DNA of 64,000 bases from Bacteroidota bacterium (GCA_017860345.1 JAFNAV010000004.1:26101-90100), one strand, 5' to 3'. Numbered from the stretch's first letter, positions 8,204 to 17,487 are shown. Notes: generated from the letters alone by a model not told the origin. Numbers and translations are program-made.

Positions 8204-9751
8204 ATGGCTTCACAAGAAGATGTTTTTAAAAAATTAGTGGCTCATTGTAAGGAATATGGTTTTGTGTTTCCTTCGAGCGAAATTTACGACGGTCTGGGTG
8301 CCGTGTATGACTACGGACAGAATGGCGTAGAGCTCAAAAACAATATCAAAAAATACTGGTGGGATAGCATGGTTCTGCTCAACGAAAACGTGGTAGGTAT
8401 TGATGCCGCCATATTTATGCACCCTACCACCTGGAAAGCCTCGGGACATGTTGATGCTTTTAACGATCCACTCATTGACAACAAAGACAGCAAGAAACGC
8501 TATCGGGCCGATGTGCTTATTGAAGACCTACTGGCCAAATACGACGACAAAATTGAAAAAGAAGTTGAAAAAGCGGCCAAACGCTTTGGCGATAAATTTG
8601 ATGAGGCCGTATTTCGTTCAACAAACGAACGCGTACTCGAAAATCAGACTAAACGTAATGAAATACACGATAGGTTTGTAAAAGCACTAAACGATTCGAA
8701 CCTCGAAGAACTGAAGCAAATTATTGTAGATTACGATGTGGTTTGCCCAATAAGTGGCACCAAAAACTGGACCGATGTGCGCCAGTTCAACCTGATGTTC
8801 TCAACCGAAATGGGTTCAACCGCCGATGGTGCCCTGAAAATTTATCTTCGTCCGGAAACTGCACAGGGTATTTTTGTAAATTTCCTGAATGTACAAAAAA
8901 CCGGCCGCATGAAAATACCGTTTGGTATTGCTCAGATTGGCAAGGCTTTCCGTAACGAAATTGTAGCGCGTCAGTTTATTTTCCGTATGCGCGAGTTCGA
9001 ACAAATGGAGATGCAATTCTTTGTTCGCCCCGGCGAAGAGATGAAATGGTTTGAGTATTGGAAAGCATTCCGCCTGCGCTGGCACAAAGCTCTTGGACTG
9101 GGCGATCATAAATATCGCTATCACGACCACGACAAGCTGGCACACTACGCCAATGCAGCAACGGATATCGAATTTGAAATGCCATTCGGATTTAAAGAAG
9201 TGGAGGGCATACATTCCCGCACTGACTTTGACCTGAGCAGTCATGAGAAATACTCAGGAAAAAACATCAAATACTTTGATCCTGAATTAAATCAATCTTA
9301 TGTGCCATACGTTATCGAAACTTCGATAGGGGTTGACCGCACTTTCCTGTCAATTATGGCCGCTTCGTACAACGAAGAAGTTCTTGAAGGTGGCGAAAGC
9401 CGCGTAGTTCTGTCCCTGCCACCTGTACTGGCACCTGTCAAAGTAGCAGTTTTGCCTCTGGTAAAAAAAGATGGCTTACCCGAAAAAGCACGTGAAATTA
9501 TCAATGAAATGAAATTTGATTTCAAATGTGCTTATGACGAAAAAGACTCTATCGGGAAACGTTATCGCCGTCAGGATGCTATTGGTACGCCGTTTTGCGT
9601 GACCGTAGATCACCAAACGGTAGAAGACAATACAGTTACAATTCGTCATCGCGACAGCATGCAGCAAGAACGCGTAGCAATTGCCGATTTGCACAAGATA
9701 ATTGGCGATGCAGTAAATATGAAAAACCTGTTTAAGAAAATTGTGAGTTAA
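8204..9751 (+). CDS. glyS: Glycyl-tRNA synthetase, single-chain type
   Basis: This 515-residue class II synthetase charges tRNA-Gly. It is the homodimeric, eukaryote/archaea-like form rather than the alpha2-beta2 form, as expected in Bacteroidota. Visible features are the N-terminal SSEIYDGLGAVYDYG segment, motif 2 in IAQIGKAFRNEI followed by FRMREFEQMEMQFF, and motif 3 GVDRTFLSIM near residue 380. The C-terminal anticodon-binding domain begins near VLAPVKVAVLPL and contains YRRQDAIGTPFCVTVD. It lies 47 bp downstream of the DUF1016 gene on the same strand; no separate promoter was identified with confidence. Confidence 0.96.
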   Translation: MASQEDVFKKLVAHCKEYGFVFPSSEIYDGLGAVYDYGQNGVELKNNIKKYWWDSMVLLNENVVGIDAAIFMHPTTWKASGHVDAFNDPLIDNKDSKKRYRADVLIEDLLAKYDDKIEKEVEKAAKRFGDKFDEAVFRSTNERVLENQTKRNEIHDRFVKALNDSNLEELKQIIVDYDVVCPISGTKNWTDVRQFNLMFSTEMGSTADGALKIYLRPETAQGIFVNFLNVQKTGRMKIPFGIAQIGKAFRNEIVARQFIFRMREFEQMEMQFFVRPGEEMKWFEYWKAFRLRWHKALGLGDHKYRYHDHDKLAHYANAATDIEFEMPFGFKEVEGIHSRTDFDLSSHEKYSGKNIKYFDPELNQSYVPYVIETSIGVDRTFLSIMAASYNEEVLEGGESRVVLSLPPVLAPVKVAVLPLVKKDGLPEKAREIINEMKFDFKCAYDEKDSIGKRYRRQDAIGTPFCVTVDHQTVEDNTVTIRHRDSMQQERVAIADLHKIIGDAVNMKNLFKKIVS

Positions 9752-9908
9752 TAAATCACTCTTAATCATACTTATCCCCGCGAACTGTCGTACAATGGCA
9801 GTTTCGGGAATAAAACACATTACGGAAAACAATATTTTTCAGGCACGGTTTATGATAATAGAAAAAAGATTTTTCGAACCAAATATCAATTTTTAATTTC
9901 AAAAAAAA

Positions 9909-10334
9909 ATGAAAAAGATTTTTCTGACCGTTTTCCTGTTTTCAGGAGCTTTAATCTGCGCTAATGCACAGATATCGACAAGCAAATTGCAAAGTGCAGC
10001 CAAACAAGCAACTACTGCGGCATCGGCTGCGGGGCTCGATGTAAACTCGCTTAAAACATCTATCATGTCAAAGCTTACATCTGGTTTAAACTTAACTACA
10101 GCTCAGCAACCTAAAGTGTCCGAAGCTGTTACATCGTTTCTGACCGAAAAGTCGAAAATTGTGAATCTGGCTAAAACCGACAGCAATACTTACAAAACCA
10201 AGCTTGCCAGCCTTACCAGTAACCTGAGTTCCAAACTCAAAACAGTTCTGACAGCTGCTCAGTACACTAAGTTTTTAGGATTAAAACCCACTACCAGCAC
10301 AGCAAGCAACGTGTTATCACAGCTGTTTTTCTAA
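9909..10334 (+). CDS. Secreted small protein, unknown function
   Basis: This 141-residue protein has a clear Sec signal peptide (KKIFLTVFLFSGALICANA, cleavage near residue 20). The mature part is short, rich in Ser, Thr, Ala and Lys, and predicted mostly helical. Its end contains LTAAQYTKFLGL, reminiscent of the LTxxQ element of Spy/CpxP-like periplasmic proteins, but the similarity is too slight to assign that family. It has a strong terminator 20 bp downstream and no co-directional partner upstream within 150 bp, so it is probably monocistronic. Confidence 0.8.
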   Translation: MKKIFLTVFLFSGALICANAQISTSKLQSAAKQATTAASAAGLDVNSLKTSIMSKLTSGLNLTTAQQPKVSEAVTSFLTEKSKIVNLAKTDSNTYKTKLASLTSNLSSKLKTVLTAAQYTKFLGLKPTTSTASNVLSQLFF

Positions 10335-10354
10335 ACAGTAATATCTCAGAATTT

Positions 10355-10398
10355 AAATCCCGGGAGTAAAACTTTAAATTTACTTCCGGGATTTTTTT
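10355..10398 (+). terminator. Intrinsic terminator after the secreted protein
   Basis: A long stem, AAATCCCGGGAGTAAA paired with TTTACTTCCGGGATTT with one mismatch, is followed by a T run. Confidence 0.88.
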
Positions 10399-10476
10399 TA
10401 TAACCAAAGATGCAACCTTATACCTGCCATGCAACCAATGCTACCAAAACAGCATCTAACAAAGAAACAACACAAT

Positions 10477-10914
10477 ATGCAAAAAAAAGCGCTTTACGCA
10501 ATAGCCGTTTTATGGGGAGTTCTCTTTCTTGGTTCGTGTAGCCCGTCCAATGCTTTGTCGGATATTCAAACAGATAAGGATACACTGATTGTTGAACTGA
10601 AACAACGTTGTATAAATACAAAATACAACTTTACCATCACCCCGGATTCCGTTTTGTCGGACTCCAGATGTCCCATAAATGCTTTATGTTTCTGGGCTGG
10701 CGATGCCAATGTCAGGTTTCAGCTTCGTACATCCAGTAAAGCCTACACTTTTGATTTACACACCTACACCGGGTTCACAAACGACACAACAATCGAAAAC
10801 ATCCACTTTAAACTTATCAATCTGCAACCTTATCCCGGCACTGCTACACAGGGAACTAAAACCAACCCTTATATAGTTACTTTAGTGGCTACAAGTGCAA
10901 AACCTGTTCGTTAA
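10477..10914 (+). CDS. Lipoprotein with conserved SRCP/CFWAG cysteine motif
   Basis: The start at 10477 (MQKKALYAIAVLWG) is preferred over an in-frame ATG 48 bp upstream because it places a signal peptide at the N-terminus with lipobox LGSC near residue 20. The 145-residue product is probably an outer-membrane-associated lipoprotein. A central motif SRCPINALCFWAGDANVRF carries two cysteines and resembles a small Bacteroidota lipoprotein family of unknown role. The stop overlaps by 4 bases with that of the convergent TonB-dependent receptor gene. Confidence 0.78.
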   Translation: MQKKALYAIAVLWGVLFLGSCSPSNALSDIQTDKDTLIVELKQRCINTKYNFTITPDSVLSDSRCPINALCFWAGDANVRFQLRTSSKAYTFDLHTYTGFTNDTTIENIHFKLINLQPYPGTATQGTKTNPYIVTLVATSAKPVR

Positions 10915-12836
10915 TCAATCTTAAGCCTCACTCCGGCTGCGAAGTTTCTGCCCGGTTGCTTCAAGCCTCCAAAATCGGCATAGGTAGCATTCAGCAGGTT
11001 ATTTAAATCTGCAAATATGCTGTATCCTGCTTTGCTCCATTGCAACCTTACATCGGCCATAAAATAGGGTTCGAAGCTTATTTTTTTCGTTGTAACAGGG
11101 TCTGTATAATCTCCGGCCCGGTCATAGTACGCCAGCTTCCATGTGGCCGACAAAGCACTTACTATTTGATGTTGCGCACAAAATTGCAACTTATGTTTCA
11201 GAAAATCAAGTGCATATTTTGAATCATATGTTCCAGCAGTTTTATCTAATGTCAGATAAGAATAAGCCATCGACACTTTCTTTACAAAACCAGTTCTAAA
11301 ACTATATTCGGCCAACAAATCCACCCCGATAGCATTCACTTCGGTCAGATTTTTACTTTGCCATTTGATAGAATCAGGCTCTTTTACCCAATCAATTACA
11401 TTCTCTCCTCGCCGATAGAAAACTGAGCTGCTGAGTTTTAGGTTTCTGTGATCATATTTAGCTCCCAGTTCAATTGTTTTGGACTTTTCAGGTTTCAAGG
11501 CCGGATTTGCCATTTGCGTTGCACTTTTATAATACAGGTCGGTAAATGTTGGTAACCTGAGCGCCGAGTTGGCCGACAAAAACAGGCTCAGTTCCGGAGC
11601 TATCCTGTAAGAAGCATCCAAGCCACCCGAACTAAAAGTGCCAAACTGTTCGGAATATGTTGATGACAATCCTGCCGAAACATAAAAATCGCCCACTGTC
11701 AGAGCGTAATCTACGAACAAAGTTGGCAACAAGCGTTCCGATTCAAATTTAAATAAGACGTCCTTGTCAAACACATTCGTAACCGGCACATCCATAGCAG
11801 CACCCAGCACCGTACTGTAAATATGTTCGTTGCGCACATCTACCCCGGCAGTTACTTTACCAAACCTGTCGACAAACGATGCAGTGGCCTTCACACCCCT
11901 TACGTCAGTCAGGTGATAATTGTGTCCCGTGTACCAGCTTGCAGCGCCCTCCATATCTCTGTAAAGCTCAAAACGGTCGTAGTGACGGCGTGCATACATC
12001 TGAGCCGATAGTTGGGTTTTTGCGTTTAGCTGCAATTGCCAGTTGAGCGACCCGTAAGCGGTTTTGGTATGATCAAATTGATTGGGGTACAACAAGGAGT
12101 AGAAGCCATTGGCACCATATGATTTGTTCTGATAGCCCAGCTGCAGGTCAAACTTTCCGGCACCACCTGCATTCCATATCGTTTGCGAGAAAACATTCAA
12201 AATATCATAATCAGTATTAGCCATATAACCATCGCTCTGCTTGTGAGTAGCCGAAATAAATGTCTGGATTTTTTGATTGCCTAATCCTGCCGATACGTTT
12301 TCGACAAAGGTATTGAAGCTTCCACCCGAAGTTTGTACGGCAACAGAAGCAGCTTCCTTCTTCTCAGTTACGATATTAATGGCTCCACTAAACGCATTAG
12401 GGCCGTATATACGGGCAGCAGATCCCTGAAGCAACTCCACACGTACCACATCCGGGAGTTCTACCGGCAAATCCAAATTGTAGTGCCCCGTTTGCGGATC
12501 AGTAATATTGATTCCATTGAGCAACACCAACACCTGGTCGAAAGACCCGCCCCGTATGCTTATATCAGCTTGCGTGCCACCTACGCCCCGGTTACGGATA
12601 TCAATGCCTGAGACTGACTCCAGCAACTCGTCGATAGTTGTAACCGGCAATTGCTGAATGGCCTTGCGATCAATAACGGTAAGCATCCGCGCTTGCGACG
12701 AAAAAATTTTTGCTCGCTGAGCGGTTACATTTACCGTCTGCAAATCTACCTGTAAAGAATCGGTATTTGTTTGCGCATAAAAGCTTTGCGACATCAAAAG
12801 AACTGACAAAATACTGTAAAATAATCTTTTTTTCAT
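10911..12836 (-). CDS. TonB-dependent outer-membrane receptor, BtuB-like
   Basis: This 641-residue receptor has a signal peptide ending near SFYAQ. Its plug domain includes IDELLESVSGIDIRNRG, ADISIRGGSFDQVLVLLNGI and VELLQGSAARIYGPNAFSGA. About 450 residues of beta-barrel follow, ending in an aromatic-poor terminal strand. The length and plug match BtuB-like vitamin B12 or corrinoid receptors rather than SusC proteins (no CarboxypepD-reg domain). The substrate is an inference. The gene begins only 12 bp after the U-tract of an intrinsic terminator, so its expression probably requires read-through or antitermination (see 12849-12889). No cobalamin riboswitch core (GCCACTG) was found upstream. 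Confidence 0.9.
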   Translation of the reverse strand: MKKRLFYSILSVLLMSQSFYAQTNTDSLQVDLQTVNVTAQRAKIFSSQARMLTVIDRKAIQQLPVTTIDELLESVSGIDIRNRGVGGTQADISIRGGSFDQVLVLLNGINITDPQTGHYNLDLPVELPDVVRVELLQGSAARIYGPNAFSGAINIVTEKKEAASVAVQTSGGSFNTFVENVSAGLGNQKIQTFISATHKQSDGYMANTDYDILNVFSQTIWNAGGAGKFDLQLGYQNKSYGANGFYSLLYPNQFDHTKTAYGSLNWQLQLNAKTQLSAQMYARRHYDRFELYRDMEGAASWYTGHNYHLTDVRGVKATASFVDRFGKVTAGVDVRNEHIYSTVLGAAMDVPVTNVFDKDVLFKFESERLLPTLFVDYALTVGDFYVSAGLSSTYSEQFGTFSSGGLDASYRIAPELSLFLSANSALRLPTFTDLYYKSATQMANPALKPEKSKTIELGAKYDHRNLKLSSSVFYRRGENVIDWVKEPDSIKWQSKNLTEVNAIGVDLLAEYSFRTGFVKKVSMAYSYLTLDKTAGTYDSKYALDFLKHKLQFCAQHQIVSALSATWKLAYYDRAGDYTDPVTTKKISFEPYFMADVRLQWSKAGYSIFADLNNLLNATYADFGGLKQPGRNFAAGVRLKID

Positions 12837-12848
12837 TGGATATAAAAT

Positions 12849-12889
12849 AAAAAAACGGTTGAAACAGGCCGCAACCTATTTCAACCGTT
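12849..12889 (-). terminator. Intrinsic terminator immediately upstream of the receptor start
   Basis: On the minus strand, AACGGTTGAAA pairs with TTTCAACCGTT (11 bp, positions 12889-12879 with 12864-12854), with an inner AGG/CCT pairing, followed by seven Us. The 5' arm begins inside the TAA stop of the upstream small ORF, and the U run ends 12 bases before the receptor ATG. A ribosome at the stop codon would cover the 5' arm, so the element could be a translation-controlled attenuator. Confidence 0.85.
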
Positions 12890-13211
12890 ATATAGTTGAT
12901 AAAAAATTTAACGTATTATTAATACCTGCCGCTACTAAATTTGAGCTTATTGGGGTTACAACAACCGCAGCCAATTTTTCCTCAGCAACTTCGTCGGGCA
13001 CATTCTCCTCAGCAAGTACTCCCGCTTCAAACTCATTATTCAAAGCAAGCACACACAAACCAGCAGACTTGTGCAAAGATTTCTCACCCACCGTAAAGGC
13101 AAGCACACCAATAGTGACAGCACACGAAAGGCTCACAAAAACTGCATACGCAGCACGACTCCACCTACGGAATCGTAAAGTAGTATTTTTGCTTTGTTGT
13201 ATCCTTTTCAT
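12888..13211 (-). CDS. Small single-helix protein upstream of the TonB receptor
   Basis: The 107-residue product begins with a basic segment, then FRRWSRAAYAVFVSL and a hydrophobic stretch AVTIGVLAFTV (about residues 13-42), predicting one membrane helix or an uncleaved signal. The rest is low in recognisable motifs. From memory, short Bacteroidales proteins with a similar FRRWSRxxYAxFxSL start occur beside BtuB-like receptors; this was not checked. A -7 box lies 26 bp upstream, and its stop codon overlaps the terminator at 12849-12889. It could be a functional membrane protein, a regulatory leader, or both. A 119-codon frame on the opposite strand is judged a shadow. Confidence 0.6.
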   Translation of the reverse strand: MKRIQQSKNTTLRFRRWSRAAYAVFVSLSCAVTIGVLAFTVGEKSLHKSAGLCVLALNNEFEAGVLAEENVPDEVAEEKLAAVVVTPISSNLVAAGINNTLNFLSTI

Positions 13212-13236
13212 AACGTGACCATTGCTGTTAGCGTTG

Positions 13237-13244
13237 CAAAAGTA
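13237..13244 (-). promoter_or_regulatory. -7 element for the small leader protein
   Basis: The minus strand reads TACTTTTG, a match to TAnnTTTG, 26 bp before the ATG and just after the terminator of the preceding gene. It is the last promoter-like signal before the TonB receptor. Confidence 0.55.
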
Positions 13245-13257
13245 ATATTTATTTTCA

Positions 13258-13290
13258 ATAAAAAAGGAATACTTTTACGTATTCCTTTTT
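13258..13290 (-). terminator. Intrinsic terminator after the DUF6242-like lipoprotein
   Basis: An 11-bp perfect stem, AAAAAGGAATA with TATTCCTTTTT, ends in a T run on the minus strand, 8 bp after the stop codon. Confidence 0.9.
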
Positions 13291-13297
13291 GTTGAAA

Positions 13298-14770
13298 TTA
13301 GTCTTCAATTTCTATAAAGCTGAGTCTGTTGAGTTTACCCACCCATACATCTTTGTAAATTTTCTTTATGTAGGGGTTATATCCACCAATCAGGTAAATA
13401 TAATAATCGGTATATTTGGGATAAACAATAGAACGTTGAACCACAGATTGGTAAATTCTCGGTTCGTAGTACGTATACGTTGTGTCCGGTTCATCATTTA
13501 CAATGTTGATGTGTTGCTCGCGCAGGTAATTATAGGTTGTATCCGGCTCGCTCCAGCTCAAACCATCATCCAGAGATTCGAGGTACAAAGTATTAAGTTC
13601 ATTCTTTGATTTATTATACCTACCGCTCACCAGCAAAAGCCTGTCATCGTACGCAATAACCGAAGCACCGGCCAGAGTATCAAGCGTTGTATTTTCTATA
13701 TTGAAATCGACCCAATAACTGCCATTTTCCGAACTCCATACATTCTGAAGCGCCTTACCATCCTTATCCACACCGCCGGCAAGTAAAACTTTAGGCTGGT
13801 TTGTTTTCGAGAAAAAAGACAGCGAAATAAAGTCGGCAACAGGGAAACTGGCAGGGATAGCATTGTTTGTAGCCCAGGTTGAGCCATCTTCAGTCGTAGC
13901 AAAATAATAATCACTGGTGTTAGTAGAGTTTACCAGAGCCCAGAGTTTTCCTCTGAAAGCATATAATAAGTTTTTAAACTGATAATTAGCAGCCGTCATA
14001 TTTTCACTCACCGCCGTCCAGTTAAGCCCGTTGGACGAGGTATACAGCTTGTGATCTTCAGTGAGAATATACAATTTTCCGGCAAACTCCTGAATATTTC
14101 TGAGCGTACCCGATATATTGATAGGCAAATTAACCAATGATGCCGTTTTATCTTCCCAGCTTTTAGCATCGGTGGAAGTATATACATAATTTTTTAAACC
14201 AGATGTGAGGTACAGGTAAAACTTATCGTTAAAAAATATGGCCTTTTGATTACTCATCGACTGAGAATAAATATCGTCCGCAGCTTTTTTCCATACATAT
14301 AAATCCGGATCTACCTTATGCACATTTACTTTCACGAAATAAGTTCTTTCTGTTACCTGATCTTCGGCTATATTTTTCAGCTTAACCACTCTTTCAAAGT
14401 TCAGCGTATCAGTCCCGGTAAGTATCACAGTATCAGTAATAGCATTATCAGTGCTGTTTTCGGCTTTCAGATAAACATAGGTTACCGCTGAACTTATGAA
14501 TGTAAAAGTAGGGATAACCTTAGTAATATCCGTTTTAAATGGTAGTGAGTCGAGATTGACAATTACCGAATCGGAACCGAGCGAGTTGTCAAACTCAACT
14601 GTGAATTCAGCATCCTCCAAACCCTCAATAGAGTCATCTTCGGCAAAAGTCAATGACAGAAAAGAAGGATCAACCGACGGATCCGAATCAGTTGAATCGA
14701 GCCAGCTACAGGACACAAACAAAACAGCAAGAATAGCAACAACCAATAATCTGAATGAAACTTGTTTCAT
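13298..14770 (-). CDS. DUF6242-like beta-propeller lipoprotein
   Basis: This 490-residue protein has a lipoprotein signal ending in VLFVSC (Cys21), so it is probably anchored in the outer membrane. An N-terminal Ig-like region (about 30-150) precedes repeated blades with SxxGxxW-type signatures such as YTSTDAKSWEDKT, YTSSNGLNWTAVS, ATTEDGSTWATN and SSENGSYWVDF, typical of sialidase or BNR-like propellers. This layout resembles the Bacteroidales DUF6242 family, whose role is unknown. No catalytic sialidase residues are evident. It is flanked by its own -7 box and terminator, so it is likely monocistronic. Confidence 0.8.
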   Translation of the reverse strand: MKQVSFRLLVVAILAVLFVSCSWLDSTDSDPSVDPSFLSLTFAEDDSIEGLEDAEFTVEFDNSLGSDSVIVNLDSLPFKTDITKVIPTFTFISSAVTYVYLKAENSTDNAITDTVILTGTDTLNFERVVKLKNIAEDQVTERTYFVKVNVHKVDPDLYVWKKAADDIYSQSMSNQKAIFFNDKFYLYLTSGLKNYVYTSTDAKSWEDKTASLVNLPINISGTLRNIQEFAGKLYILTEDHKLYTSSNGLNWTAVSENMTAANYQFKNLLYAFRGKLWALVNSTNTSDYYFATTEDGSTWATNNAIPASFPVADFISLSFFSKTNQPKVLLAGGVDKDGKALQNVWSSENGSYWVDFNIENTTLDTLAGASVIAYDDRLLLVSGRYNKSKNELNTLYLESLDDGLSWSEPDTTYNYLREQHINIVNDEPDTTYTYYEPRIYQSVVQRSIVYPKYTDYYIYLIGGYNPYIKKIYKDVWVGKLNRLSFIEIED

Positions 14771-14857
14771 ACGAAAGAGTTATAATTTATAACGTTTATA
14801 CATTCCGGCTTAATTAGTCAACTATCCGGATAATCGAAAAAAAAATCTTTGAGCAGG

Positions 14858-14865
14858 CAAAGTTA
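14858..14865 (-). promoter_or_regulatory. -7 element for the DUF6242-like gene
   Basis: The minus strand reads TAACTTTG, 88 bp upstream of the start. The surrounding 304-bp intergenic region (14771-15074) contains nothing else recognisable. Confidence 0.5.
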
Positions 14866-15074
14866 AATACAATTTATGGCAAAATTGATTAACGATACAA
14901 GTTTTATTGTTTTTTAAAATTAAAAATAAGATATTTACAGAAATATGCAGCCAAAATAATCTGTTCGGGTGAGCTAATGCTAATAATCGCACTATTTCAT
15001 CCAACTAAAGCAACACCGGTAATTTGTCACCACCGTCGTTGTAAGTCTGATAGTTTATTTTTTTTACTACAAAC

Positions 15075-15836
15075 TCAATCTATCTCCAATGTCACGGGAC
15101 AGTGGTCAGAATGTACAGCCTCTGTTAGTATGGCTGCCCCTTTAAGCCTGCCTCGCAATGGTTCGCTTGCCCAGTGATAATCAATACGCCATCCCGCGTT
15201 ACGGAAACGCGCTCCACCTCTGTAGCTCCACCAACTATATTTTTCGGCACTTTGGTCAAAAACCCTGAAAGTATCCACCATACCGCTGGCTTCGTACCTA
15301 TCCATCCACTCACGCTCTTCGGGCAGAAAACCCGACACACCAACCTGTCGCTCAGGATGATTGATATCAATTGGCTTATGGCAGATATTGTAATCGCCGC
15401 ACACAATCAGATTTGGGCGTGTTTTGCGAACTTCCTCAATAAAAGGTAAAAACACTTCGAGAAAATCCATTTTAAAAGCCTGCCGCTCGTCGCCCGACGA
15501 GCCCGATGGCACATAAACACTCATCACCGACAAATCGCCAAAGTCGGCACGAATCACTCTCCCTTCAGCATCATAACGGGGGTTATTCATCCCCACCACC
15601 ACATTATCAGGAGCTTTTTTGGTGATGATAGCCACACCACTATATCCTTTTTTTTCGGCAGAATGTAGGTATGAGGTATAACCCATCTCAGCAAAAAGCA
15701 TCGTATCTATCTGGTCGGGCTGAGCCTTAGTTTCCTGCAGACAAAGCACATCGGGATTTTCGGCAGTCAACCATTCCATGAAGTTTTTGGTTAGCGCCGC
15801 CCGTATTCCGTTTACATTGTAAGATATTATTTTCAT
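15075..15836 (-). CDS. xth: Exodeoxyribonuclease III (AP endonuclease)
   Basis: This 253-residue enzyme of the endonuclease/exonuclease/phosphatase fold acts in base-excision repair, cutting DNA at abasic sites and degrading 3' ends. Visible motifs are [12 protein letters not shown] at the N-terminus, [12 protein letters not shown] with the metal-binding glutamate near residue 36, the CGDYNICH active-site motif near 147, and the C-terminal RIDYHWAS and HSDHCPV segments, the latter carrying the catalytic histidine. The length is normal for Xth/ExoA. It is followed on the same strand by no close partner. Confidence 0.96.
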   Translation of the reverse strand: MKIISYNVNGIRAALTKNFMEWLTAENPDVLCLQETKAQPDQIDTMLFAEMGYTSYLHSAEKKGYSGVAIITKKAPDNVVVGMNNPRYDAEGRVIRADFGDLSVMSVYVPSGSSGDERQAFKMDFLEVFLPFIEEVRKTRPNLIVCGDYNICHKPIDINHPERQVGVSGFLPEEREWMDRYEASGMVDTFRVFDQSAEKYSWWSYRGGARFRNAGWRIDYHWASEPLRGRLKGAAILTEAVHSDHCPVTLEID

Positions 15837-15943
15837 TTAAATATGAGTTTATAAAAAAATACTTATTTATAATGCTCAAATCAATCTATTTGTTTAAGAT
15901 TAGTCGGCATCTGCTCCAACTTCCTTTTTTCAAGGCATCCCTA

Positions 15944-16702
15944 TCAGGCATTTGCTTTCTTAACCTTTTTGTATAGTTCCGAGGCAAAAACAAAATCATT
16001 TAAATCCTGATTATCAACATGAAAAATATCATCTTTACTTCCCTGCCAGGCCTTTTCACCCTTATTGATAAAGATGATATTTTCGCCAATTTCCATCACC
16101 GAGTTCATATCGTGCGAGTTAATGATAGTTGTGATATTGAACTCTACGGTAATATCATGTATCAAACGGTCGATAATAAGCGATGTTTTAGGATCGAGCC
16201 CTGAGTTTGGTTCATCGCAAAATAAATATTTGGGTTGTAGCGCAATGGCCCGGGCTATGGCCACACGTTTTTGCATACCGCCACTAATTTCGGAAGGCGG
16301 CAAGCCATACGACTGTTCCTTTAAATCCACATGCTGAAGACAATATCTTGCTCTGGCTTCCATTTCTTCCTTGGTGGTATCGGCAAACATTTCGAGCGGA
16401 TACATTACGTTTTCGAGCACTGTCATGGAGTCGAACAACGCCGAGCCCTGAAACAGCATACCTACCTCTCTGCGCAGCAAGCGTATTTCTTTCATTCGCA
16501 TATCAGGCAAATTTCGCCCATCGTATTCTATCTGCCCGTTATCAATGCGGTGAAGCCCGATAATGCTTTTCATCAACACCGTTTTACCCGAACCACTGGC
16601 ACCGATAATCATATTGGTTTTCCCGTCCTCAAAAACAGCTGATACGTTTTTTAGCACATGGTTGCCATCAAATGATTTATCTACATGTTTTACTTCAATC
16701 AT
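15944..16702 (-). CDS. mlaF: Phospholipid-transport ABC ATPase MlaF-like
   Basis: This 252-residue ATPase has Walker A GASGSGKTVLMKSI (about 36-49), the ABC signature LPPSEISGGMQKRVAIARAI, and Walker B YLFCDEPNSGLDP, whose PNSGLDP form is typical of MlaF/Ttg2A. It energises intermembrane phospholipid or lipid transport to maintain outer-membrane asymmetry. It lies 44 bp downstream of the mlaE permease gene on the same strand and both share the promoter at 17608-17639. An MlaD-type MCE protein is not adjacent here, which suggests the substrate-binding component is encoded elsewhere. Confidence 0.93.
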   Translation of the reverse strand: MIEVKHVDKSFDGNHVLKNVSAVFEDGKTNMIIGASGSGKTVLMKSIIGLHRIDNGQIEYDGRNLPDMRMKEIRLLRREVGMLFQGSALFDSMTVLENVMYPLEMFADTTKEEMEARARYCLQHVDLKEQSYGLPPSEISGGMQKRVAIARAIALQPKYLFCDEPNSGLDPKTSLIIDRLIHDITVEFNITTIINSHDMNSVMEIGENIIFINKGEKAWQGSKDDIFHVDNQDLNDFVFASELYKKVKKANA

Positions 16703-16746
16703 ACTTTATAGTTACGCGTTATACAGATTATAAGTTAAGCACATCG

Positions 16747-17487
16747 CTAATTCAACATTAGATTGGTAATCAGCAGGTTGAAGAAAAGAATCAGAATACT
16801 GCTATTGACTACCGCATTGGTACTGGCCTTACCTACATCCAGCGCACCGCCCACAGCATAGTACCCGTAAAACGCCGCTACTGATGAAATAAGAAACGCG
16901 AAGACAAGGGATTTTACAAGAGAATAAAAAACGTAATATGGAATAAAAGCGTACTGAATTCCCAGCAGGTAATCGGCCGTTGTAATAATATCGCTGAAAA
17001 CGCCTACCAGATAGCCGCCTGAGAGCCCCACAGCCATACTGAAAATTACCAGAAAAGGCATCATGATAACAAATGCTGCAATCTTAGGTAAAATCAGAAA
17101 GTTAGCAGAGTTCACACCCATAATTTCAAGGGCATCAATTTGCTCGGTAATACGCATTGTTCCAATTTCGGAGGCAATATTTGAGCCAATTTTTCCGGCC
17201 AGAATAAGACACAGAATCGTTGACGAAAATTCGAGCAACAGCGTATCGCGCGTTACAAGTCCGGTGCTATAAGTGGGCAACAATGGATTTTCTGTATTCA
17301 GTTTGGTTTGTATGGTCATAATAGCACCAATAAAAACCGAAATAATGATTACGATAGGAAGCGATTGCAATCCCAGTTTTTCGAGTTCCTTGGGAAACTG
17401 ACGAAAAAACATACGCCAGCGATCAGGCTGTACCAGCACCCGCCGCATAAGCAAAACATATTTGCCTGTATCCTGAAAAATATTCAT
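16747..17487 (-). CDS. mlaE: ABC lipid-transport permease MlaE
   Basis: This 246-residue integral membrane protein of the MlaE/YrbE family has about five or six hydrophobic segments. The family hallmark LEFSSTILCLILAGKIGSNIASEIGTMRITEQIDALEIMG region is visible around residues 85-125 (conserved AGRxGSAxAAELGTMxxTEQxDAL pattern). With MlaF it forms the inner-membrane pump for phospholipid transport between the membranes. It is the first gene of the operon and is preceded by a well-spaced promoter. Confidence 0.93.
   Translation of the reverse strand: MNIFQDTGKYVLLMRRVLVQPDRWRMFFRQFPKELEKLGLQSLPIVIIISVFIGAIMTIQTKLNTENPLLPTYSTGLVTRDTLLLEFSSTILCLILAGKIGSNIASEIGTMRITEQIDALEIMGVNSANFLILPKIAAFVIMMPFLVIFSMAVGLSGGYLVGVFSDIITTADYLLGIQYAFIPYYVFYSLVKSLVFAFLISSVAAFYGYYAVGGALDVGKASTNAVVNSSILILFFNLLITNLMLN

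Noticed and set aside
12859..13218. 119-codon plus-strand frame opposite the small leader protein
   Set aside because: Low-complexity Ser/Thr/Ala content with no start context; the minus-strand frame has a promoter, a membrane helix and a terminator overlap.
12837..13297. Possible cobalamin riboswitch upstream of the BtuB-like receptor
   Set aside because: No GCCACTG B12-box or its complement was found, and the space is mostly taken by the small ORF.
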